Shown one piece after another: positions 36,058 to 45,807 of a stretch of DNA of 64,000 nt. The notes below the pieces were generated by a model. That model saw only the letters and a list, made by a program, of their open reading frames with translations, made no database searches and was not told the DNA's origin. Position 1 is the stretch's first letter; every line of letters begins with the position of its first letter. Source of the stretch: Parashewanella spongiae (GTDB taxonomy: Bacteria; Pseudomonadota; Gammaproteobacteria; Enterobacterales; Shewanellaceae); contig NZ_CP037952.1 of assembly GCF_004358345.1 (NCBI RefSeq), forward strand, positions 992,001 to 1,056,000, written 5' to 3'. The position numbers and the translations under genes are program-made.

Positions 36058-36311
36058 CCAGAAACTTGCTTATTCAGAGCCGTTGTTTTAGCAATCTAAG
36101 CGGAATTGCAACGCAGTAAAGTGCTAAAACTTGACGTTAAAAATGTTAGCTAACACTTGGCAAGATACCTAGGCACGATATTGTAATTAATGGTATTACT
36201 TCGTTTCCAGCGTACTTTGAAGTGACCGCAAAGTTAGCTGAACTTTGTAGGTTTCAGGTAAAAGTTAAACTTTTTCCCCCATTTACAGACTAGATTTCAA
36301 AAACGTAAAAC
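36058..36311. other. Noncoding gap after the fucose locus
   Basis: No gene is supported. The 3' part has repeat-like words (TTACTTCGTTTCCAGCG) that also occur at 9165-9180. Confidence 0.4.
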
Positions 36312-36348
36312 TAATAAAGGGCTGATTATGAAAATCAGCCCTTTATTA
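36312..36348 (-). terminator. Terminator of grpE
   Basis: A 16-bp perfect stem (TAATAAAGGGCTGATT at 36312-36327 and its inverse at 36333-36348) has a 5-base loop. It lies 22 bases after the grpE stop on the minus strand. Confidence 0.85.
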
Positions 36349-36370
36349 TACTGTAAACCGTAATCGAAGA

Positions 36371-36979
36371 TTAAGCTTCAGTATTTACACTGGCACCGCC
36401 TTGCGACACCATCACCATGGCAGGGCGTAATAAACGGTCATTCAATAAATAACCTTTTTGCATCACCATCATAACTGTATTAGCTGGAAAATCAGGACTT
36501 GGCTGCATACCGATGGCTTGATGTTGATCTGGGTTGAAAGCGTCACCTTGTGGACTCAATTCTTTCACTCCAAATTTTTCTACGGCACTTAATAAGCTCT
36601 TACGTGTTAATTCAACACCTTCATGTAGTGCTTTCATTGCACCTTCTTCCGTATCAATGTTCAAACCAGCAACGGCATGATCCATATTATCTAATACTGG
36701 AAGTAGTTCATTAATAAACTTTTCGAGTGCAAACTTACGTGCTTTTTCGACATCTTGTGCTGCACGACGGCGAATATTATCGACTTCAGCGGCAGCGCGA
36801 ACAACCGAATCTTTTTGCTCATCAACTTTAGCTGAGGCTTCTGAAAGAGCCTGTTCAAGCTCTTCAACCCGAAAGCTAGCTTGTGTTAATTCGTCAATTA
36901 AGCTTGCTTCTTCAGTAACTGTTTCTGCTACAACGTCTTCCATCTGGTCTTCTTCTGTCTTGATTGATTCGTTACTCAT
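36371..36979 (-). CDS. grpE: Nucleotide exchange factor GrpE
   Basis: A 202-residue DnaK co-chaperone that drives ADP release. The N-terminus is acidic ([15 protein letters not shown]), a long coiled coil follows (residues about 35-85, [15 protein letters not shown]), and the family signature [23 protein letters not shown] precedes the beta domain ending [12 protein letters not shown]. Start 36979 is preferred for its GGAG site; the longer in-frame extension is unlikely. It is divergent from nadK, a conserved arrangement in gammaproteobacteria. Confidence 0.96.
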   Translation of the reverse strand: MSNESIKTEEDQMEDVVAETVTEEASLIDELTQASFRVEELEQALSEASAKVDEQKDSVVRAAAEVDNIRRRAAQDVEKARKFALEKFINELLPVLDNMDHAVAGLNIDTEEGAMKALHEGVELTRKSLLSAVEKFGVKELSPQGDAFNPDQHQAIGMQPSPDFPANTVMMVMQKGYLLNDRLLRPAMVMVSQGGASVNTEA

Positions 36980-37076
36980 TTCCACTCCAGCTAAAAATAC
37001 TTTGTTTCTGCATGCTCTGGGCATATTATGGGGATAAATTCTAGCGTTTCAAGTGTAAAGCGACTATCAATATTAT

Positions 37077-37955
37077 ATGAAAACCAAATTTCAAACTGTC
37101 GGCCTTATCGGTAAGCCGCATCATCAAGATACAAATACTACTCTTAAAGCACTTAACTACTGGTTAAGAGAAGAAGGGTTAGACGTAGTAATTGAAGAGC
37201 GAGTTGCTAAAGATATTGATACAACAGCAACTCCAGTTAGCTTGCTTGAATTGGGGCGCCAATGCGACCTTGCTATTGTCGTTGGAGGTGACGGCAACAT
37301 GCTAGGGGCGGCTAGAGTGTTATCTCGTTTCGATATCGGCGTGATCGGCGTAAATCGCGGCAACCTTGGTTTTCTTACGGATTTAGATCCCGAGAACTTC
37401 GAAAGTTGCTTAAGTAAAGTATTAGAAGGTGATTTTGAAACCGAGCATCGCTTTTTGCTAGAAGCAGAAGTACATCGTCACGGCAAACTCAAGTCAAGTA
37501 ATACCGCTGTAAACGAAACCGTACTACACCCCGGTAAAATTGCCCACATGATTGAATTTGAAGTTTATATTGACGACAAATTCATGTATAGCCAACGCGC
37601 CGATGGCATGATTGTTTCAACACCCACAGGCTCTACTGCATATTCGCTTTCCGCTGGCGGCGCAATTTTAACCCCAAATCTTGATGCACTGATCCTTGTG
37701 CCAATGTTTCCACATACTCTATCTTGCCGACCGATTGTTGTAGATGCCAATAGCACGATAAAGTTGCTGGTTTCACCCGATAATGGCGATAACTTGGAAG
37801 TGAGCTGTGATGGTCATGTGCATTTAGCCGTTTTGCCCGGTGACGAAATCATCATTCGTCGCAGCACTGATAGGCTTCGCCTTATTCATCCTGATGGGCA
37901 CAATTATTTTCATGTTCTTAGGAATAAACTTGGTTGGGGCAGTAAACTGTTTTGA
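37077..37955 (+). CDS. nadK: NAD kinase
   Basis: A 292-residue enzyme that phosphorylates NAD to NADP. The catalytic [13 protein letters not shown], the NE pair in [36 protein letters not shown] and [13 protein letters not shown] are all intact. It starts 97 bases from the divergent grpE. The usual downstream partner recN is missing; a repeat element and an orphan gene follow instead. Confidence 0.96.
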   Translation: MKTKFQTVGLIGKPHHQDTNTTLKALNYWLREEGLDVVIEERVAKDIDTTATPVSLLELGRQCDLAIVVGGDGNMLGAARVLSRFDIGVIGVNRGNLGFLTDLDPENFESCLSKVLEGDFETEHRFLLEAEVHRHGKLKSSNTAVNETVLHPGKIAHMIEFEVYIDDKFMYSQRADGMIVSTPTGSTAYSLSAGGAILTPNLDALILVPMFPHTLSCRPIVVDANSTIKLLVSPDNGDNLEVSCDGHVHLAVLPGDEIIIRRSTDRLRLIHPDGHNYFHVLRNKLGWGSKLF

Positions 37956-38415
37956 TTGTAGCTTTTAGCAGTAAATCTCTATCGATTAAGGTTGCTTATT
38001 ATGGCAGTATTGTTTCCATAGGTGTTTATTTTTTCCACAGAAAATACTTTAACAAGCAAAATTGTTATTAGATGTAATTTTCTATTATTAGCGCTTCAGC
38101 CAAAAAGAAGTTATCTTCAGCACGTAATAAATCTATTGGGAGCGTTCATATACGCAGAAAAATTACTGATAGCAAGACATGAATAGCAGCAAGTAGTGGT
38201 TACCGACATACAAAACTGTCGTTACTTCGTTTCTACTTGCAAAATTTATAACGCAGCTAGCGGTGATTTTGGTAAGTATATGAATGTTCAGCACTCACCT
38301 GATGGGTGAATTCGGGTTGTTTAATTTTGAATTTAACTTCAATAAATTAGAGTTAAATTGTGCATTCAACCGATTTATTTAGGCTCAACATCATTAATTC
38401 GATGAGGATTTCGTT
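37956..38415. mobile_element. Repeat-filled gap with MITE variant (about 38137-38386)
   Basis: After about 180 bases of AT-rich DNA, an element begins near GCGTTCATATACGCAG. It is the inverse of the 20215-20410 copy and contains the hairpin motif at 38201-38222. It ends in ATTCAACCGATTTATTTAGG, a tail also found as a fragment at 44303-44325. No gene is seen. Confidence 0.65.
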
Positions 38416-38841
38416 ATGTCATTTCTAGGACTTAATTTGAACAGTAGCTCATCCTATTTCATGGTTACACAAGACATGCCTAAGCAGGAACGAGGTAGTG
38501 CTGTTGACCGTAGAAAGCGAAATATCACCTCTCCTTTGCTTGAGTCAAATTCATTAACAGATCAAGAACAAGCTATACCTCACGAAGCGCTCCTAAACTC
38601 ACCAAAAACAACTAGAGTGCAGAATCAAACTGCCAGAACAAACGTAAAAGCACTGCATCTGAATATGGACTTTAAAAGGCAACTAACAAGCATTAATCAA
38701 AAAATTAAGAATCTTAATTCACGACTCAAAAGAGATATAAATCCTGGACAAATTGCATCTATAAATGCACAGCTGAACGCTTTAAAAACAAAAAAGCAAA
38801 TTATTAACCTCCAACTGCTTGAATTAAAAACCGTGAGATAG
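38416..38841 (+). CDS. Small orphan protein with C-terminal coiled coil, effector-like
   Basis: A 141-residue protein I do not recognise. The first 85 residues are polar and serine/asparagine-rich (LNLNSSSSYF, then RRKRN). Residues 90-140 form a predicted coiled coil, INQKIKNLNSRLKRD and LNALKTKKQIINLQLLEL. No signal peptide or membrane helix is present. Composition resembles the N-termini of the ankyrin and PPR proteins in this window, which hints at a common secretion route. Confidence 0.5.
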   Translation: MSFLGLNLNSSSSYFMVTQDMPKQERGSAVDRRKRNITSPLLESNSLTDQEQAIPHEALLNSPKTTRVQNQTARTNVKALHLNMDFKRQLTSINQKIKNLNSRLKRDINPGQIASINAQLNALKTKKQIINLQLLELKTVR

Positions 38842-39064
38842 TCATAAAGTAATCACCAATAACTTAATTAAACGGCAATCCAATCAATTATTTTGCATTT
38901 TTATTTTGGTGTCATTTATAGAAAGAATACGCTGAGTCTGCAAATATAGAACTCTCTGCACGAATATATCGATTATTCCTATATCCCTCTTTTCTTCAAA
39001 ACCTCTACACTTGAGTTTCCACTTGTCTCAAGTCAATTACTTATGTCGACAACTCGGTACACTT
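38842..39064. other. Noncoding AT-rich gap
   Basis: No gene, RNA gene or clear terminator is seen between the coiled-coil gene and the element at 39065. Confidence 0.4.
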
Positions 39065-39538
39065 ATACCAATTACAGTAATTAATCTCTCACTCAGCAAG
39101 AGATAAAGGTTTTCAGTACAAGGCACAAGCTCGAAGTACTATTGGGATAATCCAAGAACGTGCAAAGCAGTAACGGAAACCTGTAGCCTTGCCCTTCGGG
39201 AGCTTGTATATGCTCACTTTGGTTCATAAAGAATACTTCTCAAAATTGTCTTGACGTAGCAATGTAATAACGACATTTTTGTATGTCGGTAACAACTAAG
39301 TACCTGTCGATAAGTTTTTTGATAATTATTGTGTTCAGGTTTAGTGCTATACAAGACGCAAAGTAGGGCGCATAGCCGTAGCTATGTAACCGAAGTTGCA
39401 ACACCGTAGAGTGCTGAAACTGGGCACTAGAAAATCTTAAGAAACTTATGGTCAGGTACTTATGCCTTCATCAATTTCGATTGCACTTTGAGCACATACC
39501 TAGCTCTGAGTTGAGTATTTAATTACTGTAATTGGTAT
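39065..39538. mobile_element. Noncoding element with perfect 20-bp terminal inverted repeats
   Basis: A 474-bp element bounded by ATACCAATTACAGTAATTAA and its exact inverse. The next bases continue as an imperfect inverted repeat. It includes the hairpin motif (39270-39291, inverse). Fragments of the same element occur at 11103-11150, 13438-13700 and 7211-7281. It encodes no protein and is presumably mobilised by a transposase elsewhere. Confidence 0.85.
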
Positions 39539-39700
39539 TAATTTGGAATATCGTTATCAAAAATGTCGATAAAAGTGTGGCAGATCACACTTTAAAACCA
39601 TTTAAGTTACTTTTTAGTAAAATAACTGTATAAAAACAATACAATAAACTTTAAGATTGCTTTTGGAACGTCAAAATAGAAAGCACTCTGAGGAGAAATA

Positions 39701-39997
39701 ATGAAAAAGTTAGTTTTGCTTGCGTTGGCTAGCGCTCTCACTATGCCAGCAATTGCTGCTGATATTGCAGCGGGTAAGGCGAAGTCTGGTATGTGTGCGG
39801 CATGTCATGGCGCAGACGGTACATCAGCGATCCCTATGTACCCTAACCTTAAAGGTCAACATGCCCAGTATCTTGAAAAGCAGTTGAAAGCATTTAAAGA
39901 TGGTACTCGTAAAGATCCAGTCATGGGTCCAATGGCTATGCCTCTATCTGATGCTGATATGAAAAACATTTCAGCCTACTATGCAAGTTTGAAGTAA
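39701..39997 (+). CDS. Periplasmic c-type cytochrome (cytochrome c553 class)
   Basis: A 98-residue protein with a signal peptide ([19 protein letters not shown], cut before ADIAAG), one heme motif CAACH near residues 32-36, and a distal methionine in the MGPMAMPL region. It is an electron carrier of the small class I type. It lies 220 bases upstream of nosR but has its own terminator, so it is a separate unit. Donating electrons to NosZ is plausible but unproven. Confidence 0.9.
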   Translation: MKKLVLLALASALTMPAIAADIAAGKAKSGMCAACHGADGTSAIPMYPNLKGQHAQYLEKQLKAFKDGTRKDPVMGPMAMPLSDADMKNISAYYASLK

Positions 39998-40016
39998 TTT
40001 TGCATTGTTTACGATT

Positions 40017-40047
40017 AAAAGCGCTACATGTTGTTAGCGCTTTTTTT
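40017..40047 (+). terminator. Terminator of the cytochrome c gene
   Basis: AAAAGCGCTA and TAGCGCTTTT form a 10-bp stem with an 8-base loop, followed by a run of T. Confidence 0.9.
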
Positions 40048-40122
40048 ATTTTTAATAATAGGATTTAATAATAACAATAATATTTCACTACTCATCAATT
40101 TGTACAACCTTTCATCTATTTA

Positions 40123-40136
40123 TTGATCTCAATCAT
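40123..40136 (+). promoter_or_regulatory. FNR/DNR-type box upstream of nosR
   Basis: TTGATCTCAATCAT matches the FNR consensus TTGAT-N4-ATCAA at nine of ten fixed positions. It lies 85 bases ahead of the nosR ATG, a spacing consistent with activation under low oxygen or nitric oxide by an FNR or DNR/NnrR regulator, as known for nos operons. Confidence 0.65.
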
Positions 40137-40220
40137 GATGCTTTGATCTAACACTCATTAAACTTGCCTCATTAAAGGCTGCGACAATTTGTCGCACTCT
40201 GTATAAAGGCGAACGCGGCA

Positions 40221-42353
40221 ATGCGCACAATAAAGTTAAAAAGCCAATTGAAAAGTTGGTGGTCAATATTTTTAATGGCTGGACTATGGTTATTCTCTGC
40301 CAGTAGTTTTGCCTTGTTCGTCAGCCCACCAAAAGACCCGCTTCCTATTATTGAACAGACATTCCCCGAAGCCACAACGATTAGTGATAAAGAAGGTGAA
40401 CTGTCACTAAGAACTATTTACAAAGGCGAAGAAATCATTGGTTACGCCTTCGAAACTAATGATATTGCGAGAATTCCCGCTTATTCAGGCGAACCTGTCA
40501 ACATGTTAGTGGTAATCGACCCCGCTGGTAATTACCTAACTGCAAATGTGCTAGAGCACCACGAACCAATTATTCTCGCAGGCATTCCAGCCAGTAAACT
40601 TGATATTTTTGCCGACCAATATAAAGGACTATCTGTTTCAGATCGTCTAAAAGTTGGTGGTAATAAAACTCAAGGTACTGTGGCTATTGACGGTTTATCT
40701 GGCGCAACTGTTACTGTAATGGTGATGAATGTTGCAATCACCAAAGCCGCCACTAAAGCCGCTATTGAACTTGGGATCATTGAGCCTAAATCAAACGTCA
40801 TACAACCACTTTCAACCATCAAAAAAGAGATCTTCACAAAAGAAAACTGGCAAACACTGGTTGGTGATGGCTCTATCAGGAAACTGTTCTTAAATCGAAA
40901 TACCGTCGATGAAGCTTTTATAGGCACTGCCGCAGAACATGTTGACGAAGCAACAACGACACAAAAGCAAGACATGTTCGCAGAGGTTTTTTATACCTTA
41001 GCTGACATTCCTACCATAGGTCGAAATTTACTTGGCGATGCAGAGTACGATTATCAAGTACAAAAGCTGAAAGCTGGCGAGCACATTGTTGCCCTTTTAG
41101 GCAATGGATATTCGTTCAAAGGCAGTGGCTATGTACGAGGTGGTATTTTTGATCGTATCCAAGTTCACCAAAATGAAGAAGCCATTTCGTTTCGCGATCT
41201 CGATCATCAACGACTTACTGACAATTACATTGATGGTGCGCCATCATTTAAAGAAATGTCACTGTTTCGAGTTCAAGAGCATTTTGAGTTTGATCCGGGT
41301 GCTCCGTGGCAATTGGAATTATTAGTTAGACGCCAAACAGGTCCAATTGATAGCTTATTTACCAGCTTTAAAGGTCAATATGATCCTCTAGAACAATATG
41401 TCGATACACCACCAGCCATTATTCCTGAGCCAGAGTTAACACTGACTCAACAAGTTTGGAAAGAAAAAACACCTGAGGTTGTAGTGTTATTGTTGCTCAT
41501 TGGTGTGCTACTGCTGATCTTATTTTTCCAAGATATTTTGGTTCAACACCCTACTTTCATGCACCGCTTACGACATGGTTTTCTTATTATGACTGTCGTG
41601 TTTATTGGTTGGAGCTGGGGTGGACAGCTTTCTATCGTCAACGTATTTACCTTCTTACAAGCCTTAATGTCGAACTTTAGTTGGGACTTATTCCTGCTTG
41701 ATCCCATTATATTCGTGCTCTGGTGCGCTGCTGCCGTCACTATCATTCTTTGGGGGCGGGCTGTGTATTGTGGCTGGTTATGCCCATTTGGCGCACTGCA
41801 AGAACTGGTTAATGTGTTTGGCCGTTGGCTGAAACTCCCTCAACTTGAATTACCATTTGCTGTTCATGAACGTTTATGGGCGATTAAGTATCTTATTCTA
41901 CTTGGCTTATTTGGTTTATCGCTTGAATCACTCGCTACCGCTGAACAGTTTGCTGAAATCGAGCCTTTTAAAACAACTTTCTTATTAAAGTTTAGCCGCG
42001 AATGGCCCTTCATTGCATGGGCGTCCTTGTTGATTGTAATTAATCTAGTGAACCGCAAAACATTCTGTCGCTATTTATGTCCGCTTGGCGCTGCACTTTC
42101 TGTTGGCAATGGTGTGCGTTTATTTGATTGGTTAAAACGCCGCAAAGAATGCGGGCAACCTTGCAAGACTTGCGCTAAAGAATGCGAAATCCAAGCCATT
42201 TATCCGAATGGTGAAATCAATATGCGCGAGTGCCATTACTGTCTCGACTGCCAAGTCACTTATTTTGATGATGAAAAATGCCCTCCTTTGAAAAAGATGG
42301 CGTACAAAAAACGGAAAAACGAACAACAAATACCAGCAGTTAATGTTGGATAA
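40221..42353 (+). CDS. nosR: Nitrous oxide reductase regulator/electron-transfer protein NosR
   Basis: A 710-residue membrane flavo-iron-sulfur protein needed for nosZ expression and electron supply. A signal/anchor helix (about 12-32) is followed by a periplasmic FMN-binding domain with the flavin-attachment motif DGLSGATVT. Four or five membrane helices follow, with two CxxxCP motifs (CGWLCPFGALQEL and CRYLCPLGAAL), then a C-terminal ferredoxin-like region with CKTCAKECEIQAIYP and CHYCLDCQVTYFDDEKCPP. It heads the nos operon and lies 60 bases before nosZ. Confidence 0.95.
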   Translation: MRTIKLKSQLKSWWSIFLMAGLWLFSASSFALFVSPPKDPLPIIEQTFPEATTISDKEGELSLRTIYKGEEIIGYAFETNDIARIPAYSGEPVNMLVVIDPAGNYLTANVLEHHEPIILAGIPASKLDIFADQYKGLSVSDRLKVGGNKTQGTVAIDGLSGATVTVMVMNVAITKAATKAAIELGIIEPKSNVIQPLSTIKKEIFTKENWQTLVGDGSIRKLFLNRNTVDEAFIGTAAEHVDEATTTQKQDMFAEVFYTLADIPTIGRNLLGDAEYDYQVQKLKAGEHIVALLGNGYSFKGSGYVRGGIFDRIQVHQNEEAISFRDLDHQRLTDNYIDGAPSFKEMSLFRVQEHFEFDPGAPWQLELLVRRQTGPIDSLFTSFKGQYDPLEQYVDTPPAIIPEPELTLTQQVWKEKTPEVVVLLLLIGVLLLILFFQDILVQHPTFMHRLRHGFLIMTVVFIGWSWGGQLSIVNVFTFLQALMSNFSWDLFLLDPIIFVLWCAAAVTIILWGRAVYCGWLCPFGALQELVNVFGRWLKLPQLELPFAVHERLWAIKYLILLGLFGLSLESLATAEQFAEIEPFKTTFLLKFSREWPFIAWASLLIVINLVNRKTFCRYLCPLGAALSVGNGVRLFDWLKRRKECGQPCKTCAKECEIQAIYPNGEINMRECHYCLDCQVTYFDDEKCPPLKKMAYKKRKNEQQIPAVNVG

Positions 42354-42413
42354 AGATAACACTTAACGACTTTTATACAACGGCTACGCCGGTAGCCATA
42401 ACGGAGAAGCACC

Positions 42414-44303
42414 ATGCAAGATAAAGATAACAAGGAACTTCAACAAGAAGTCCAAAACGTTGACAGACGTCGGTTCATGGGCAAATCAGCGCTTTTAGGT
42501 GCCGGCGCAGTTGCAGCACCAATGACAGCTGCTATGTTTGCTTCAATGGCGAAAGCTCAAGCAAAAGAAGCGGGCAACAGCGCAGTAGTTCACCCTGGTG
42601 AGTTGGATGAGTATTACGGATTTTGGAGTGGTGGTCACTCTGGAGAGGTACGTATTCTTGGCATTCCGTCAATGCGTGAATTGATGCGTATACCTGTATT
42701 TAACGTTGATAGCGCCACAGGTTGGGGGATAACCAACGAAAGTAAACGCATTAAAGGTGATAGCGCCCATTTGCTTGCGGGCGATTCACATCACCCACAC
42801 ATGAGTATGACGGACGGAAGCTACAACGGTAAGTATGTTTTCATTAACGACAAAGCGAACACTCGTGTAGCTCGTATTCGTTGTGATGTTATGAAAACAG
42901 ATAAAATGCTCACTGTACCAAATGTGCAAGCGATTCATGGTTTACGTGTTCAAAAAGTCCCCTATACAAAATACATCATTTGTAATGGTGAATTCGAAAT
43001 TCCAATGAACAACGATGGCAAAGCATCACTGGAAGATGTGAGCACTTACCGCTCATTGTTCAATGTCATCGATGCTGAAAGCATGGAAGTCGCTTTCCAA
43101 GTCATGGTTGATGGCAACTTGGATAACACAGATGCTGATTTCGATGGCAAATACTTCGCGTCAACGTGTTACAACTCTGAAATGGGGATGAACCTTGGTG
43201 AAATGATCACCGCTGAACGTGATCATGTTGTGGTATTTAACCTTGCACGTTGTGAAGCCGCAGTAAAAGCAGGTAAGTTCAAAACTTACAATAGTAACAA
43301 GATCCCAGTACTAGACGGTCGTAAAGGTTCTGAACTCACCCGTTATATCCCAGTACCTAAATCGCCACACGGTTTGAATACTTCACCTTCTGGTCAATAT
43401 TTTGTAGCCAATGGTAAGTTATCACCAACAGTCTCAATCATTGCAATCGACAAGTTAGACGATCTATTCAACGACAAAATCAAGCCAAGAGATACCATTG
43501 TAGCTGAGCCAGAATTAGGCTTAGGCCCACTGCATACGGCATTTGATAATCGCGGCAACGCTTATACAACCTTGTTCTTAGACAGCCAGATTGCAAAATG
43601 GAATGTTGAAGACGCTATCCGCGCTCATAATGGTGAAAAAGTTAACTATCTACGCCAAAAGTTAGATGTTCACTATCAGCCGGGTCATAACCATACATCA
43701 CAAGGCGAATCGCGTGATGCAGATGGTAAATGGCTAATCTCACTGTGTAAGTTCTCTAAAGATAGATTCTTGCCAGTAGGTCCGCTGCGCCCAGAGAATG
43801 ATCAGCTCATTGACATTTCAGGCGACGAAATGAAGCTAGTTCACGATGGCCCAACTTTCGCTGAACCTCATGACTGTATGATTGTTCATCGCAGCAAAGT
43901 GAAGCCTAAAAAACTTTGGACTCGTGATGACCCAATTTTTGCAGATACTGTCACTATGGCGAAAAAAGACGGCGTAACGCTAGAAACTGACAACAAAGTT
44001 ATCCGTGAAGGCAATAAAGTGCGCGTATACATGACATCAATTGCACCGAACTTCGGTATGAATGAGTTTAAAGTCAAACTGGGTGATGAAGTTACTGTTG
44101 TAGTGACAAATTTAGACCAAGTTGAAGATGTGACCCATGGTTTTTGTATGACCAACCACGGTGTGCAAATGGAAGTTGGTCCACAAGCAACATCTTCTGT
44201 GACCTTTATCGCCAATCAGCCGGGCGTACAGTGGTATTACTGTAACTGGTTCTGCCATGCACTACACATGGAAATGCGTGGCCGTATGTTGGTTGAAGCT
44301 TAA
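42414..44303 (+). CDS. nosZ: Nitrous oxide reductase NosZ (clade I, Tat-exported)
   Basis: The periplasmic copper enzyme reduces N2O to N2. The Tat signal is [17 protein letters not shown], marking clade I. CuZ histidine motifs include [34 protein letters not shown] and EPHDCM. The CuA site at the C-terminus is [14 protein letters not shown], with cysteines 610 and 614, His618 and Met621, plus a histidine in [11 protein letters not shown]. Length 629 is normal. All key ligands seen are present, so it should be active. Confidence 0.97.
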   Translation: MQDKDNKELQQEVQNVDRRRFMGKSALLGAGAVAAPMTAAMFASMAKAQAKEAGNSAVVHPGELDEYYGFWSGGHSGEVRILGIPSMRELMRIPVFNVDSATGWGITNESKRIKGDSAHLLAGDSHHPHMSMTDGSYNGKYVFINDKANTRVARIRCDVMKTDKMLTVPNVQAIHGLRVQKVPYTKYIICNGEFEIPMNNDGKASLEDVSTYRSLFNVIDAESMEVAFQVMVDGNLDNTDADFDGKYFASTCYNSEMGMNLGEMITAERDHVVVFNLARCEAAVKAGKFKTYNSNKIPVLDGRKGSELTRYIPVPKSPHGLNTSPSGQYFVANGKLSPTVSIIAIDKLDDLFNDKIKPRDTIVAEPELGLGPLHTAFDNRGNAYTTLFLDSQIAKWNVEDAIRAHNGEKVNYLRQKLDVHYQPGHNHTSQGESRDADGKWLISLCKFSKDRFLPVGPLRPENDQLIDISGDEMKLVHDGPTFAEPHDCMIVHRSKVKPKKLWTRDDPIFADTVTMAKKDGVTLETDNKVIREGNKVRVYMTSIAPNFGMNEFKVKLGDEVTVVVTNLDQVEDVTHGFCMTNHGVQMEVGPQATSSVTFIANQPGVQWYYCNWFCHALHMEMRGRMLVEA

Positions 44304-44330
44304 TTCAACCGATTTATTTAGGTTCAACAT
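44303..44330. repeat. Repeat-end fragment after nosZ
   Basis: TTCAACCGATTTATTTAGG repeats the tail of the element ending at about 38375, here as an isolated fragment beginning at the nosZ stop codon. Confidence 0.5.
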
Positions 44331-44349
44331 TAAGTTCGCGTACTAAGCC

Positions 44350-44378
44350 AGAAGCACCGCAAGGTGCTTCTGTTATTT
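44350..44378 (+). terminator. Weak hairpin between nosZ and nosD
   Basis: AGAAGCACC and GGTGCTTCT form a 9-bp stem with a GCAA loop, followed by GTTATTTT. It may partly attenuate transcription into nosD, giving more NosZ than assembly factors, or stabilise the nosRZ message. Confidence 0.6.
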
Positions 44379-44388
44379 TCAATCTCAA

Positions 44389-45807
44389 ATGGAATGGATA
44401 TACGATGATATGACGCATTTGATAATTTTTACTCTTTCCACGCAGGTCGCCTTTAAGGCTTTGCGTCGTTTTCTTTATCGTCCTTCTTACTTTAAAGCCA
44501 TTTTTTTTTCTTTGGCGATATTACTTTTCCCTCATGCCGCTTCCAGCGCCACTCATATCGCAACGCCATCAGACAATTTACAACACATCCTCAATAACGC
44601 TCAAGATGGCGACACCATATTGCTATCAGAAGGCACTTATCAAGGCAATTTCACGATTCCCCACGCCATCACGCTAAAGGCAAAAACTGACAAGCAAGCC
44701 ATCATTGATGCAAATGGAACAGGTAACGCGCTATTTATCGAACAATCACATACCAACATCGAAGACCTTAAGATTATCAATTGGGGGCAAGACCTAACGG
44801 AACAAAATGCAGGCATTTATTCAAAAAAAGGCAGCGAACATTTAGTCATCAAGAATAATTATCTAAATGGTGATGCTTTCGGTATTTGGTTGGAAAAAGG
44901 AAAGTTCATTCAGGTAATGAATAACGTCATTATTGGCAATCCGAAATTACGCTCAGCAGATCGTGGTAATGCCATCCAACTGTCTATCGTTCAAAACGTC
45001 GAAGTGCGTAATAATGATGTCAGCAAGGTTCGCGATGGTTTGTACATTATATCAAGCCAAAATAATGTATTAGAAAATAATACCATGCACGATTTACGTT
45101 ATGGGATCCACTACATGTACTCCCACAGCAATACGGTGAAATACAATACCGCTTATAATACTCGAGCGGGCTACGCATTAATGAGCTCTCGTAACCTTGA
45201 TGTTCACCACAACATCAGCCGCGACAGTGAAGATTACGGTTTTTTACTCAATTTCATTACCTCCTCAAAAATTCATCACAATCAAATTTATAACGTCTGG
45301 ACTAAGCCTGAACATAAAGTATTAGGCCGAGAAGGAAAAGGCTTATTTGTGTATAACTCGGCTTATAACAGCATTGATCATAATACTGTAGATACGGCTG
45401 AAATAGGTATTCACCTCACCGCGGGTTCGGAAAAAACCAAAGTTTTTGCTAACAATTTTATTAATAACCCAGTCCAAGTAAAATTTGTGGCAAATCGCGA
45501 AGAAGAGTGGAGCAAAGACGGCATAGGTAACTATTGGAGTAACTACCTAGGCTGGGATTTAAACAACGACAACCAAGGTGATGCGCCTTTCGAACCCAAT
45601 GATGGCATTGATAAATTAGTCTGGCAGTACCCTGAGGCAAAAATGCTGCTCGACAGTCCGGCAGTGCTTATTTTGCGGTGGATACAAGGGCAATTTCCAG
45701 TATTAAAACCAGCCGGTGTAAAAGACAGCCATCCGCTAATGCAACCCATTATGAATGATGATAATAAAAGTACACTAACTATGGCGAATAACACTCATGA
45801 AAAATAA
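44389..45807 (+). CDS. nosD: Copper-site maturation protein NosD
   Basis: A periplasmic right-handed beta-helix protein (CASH domain) that works with the NosFY transporter in building the CuZ site. The N-terminal export helix lies near residues 38-52 (AIFFSLAILLFPHAASS). Multiple beta-helix repeats follow, such as NAGIYSKKGSEHLVIKNNYL and NNVLENNTMHDLRYGIHYMYS. ATG 44389 lacks a good ribosome site; ATG 44410 is an alternative start. Its 3' end overlaps nosF by 11 bases. Confidence 0.93.
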   Translation: MEWIYDDMTHLIIFTLSTQVAFKALRRFLYRPSYFKAIFFSLAILLFPHAASSATHIATPSDNLQHILNNAQDGDTILLSEGTYQGNFTIPHAITLKAKTDKQAIIDANGTGNALFIEQSHTNIEDLKIINWGQDLTEQNAGIYSKKGSEHLVIKNNYLNGDAFGIWLEKGKFIQVMNNVIIGNPKLRSADRGNAIQLSIVQNVEVRNNDVSKVRDGLYIISSQNNVLENNTMHDLRYGIHYMYSHSNTVKYNTAYNTRAGYALMSSRNLDVHHNISRDSEDYGFLLNFITSSKIHHNQIYNVWTKPEHKVLGREGKGLFVYNSAYNSIDHNTVDTAEIGIHLTAGSEKTKVFANNFINNPVQVKFVANREEEWSKDGIGNYWSNYLGWDLNNDNQGDAPFEPNDGIDKLVWQYPEAKMLLDSPAVLILRWIQGQFPVLKPAGVKDSHPLMQPIMNDDNKSTLTMANNTHEK

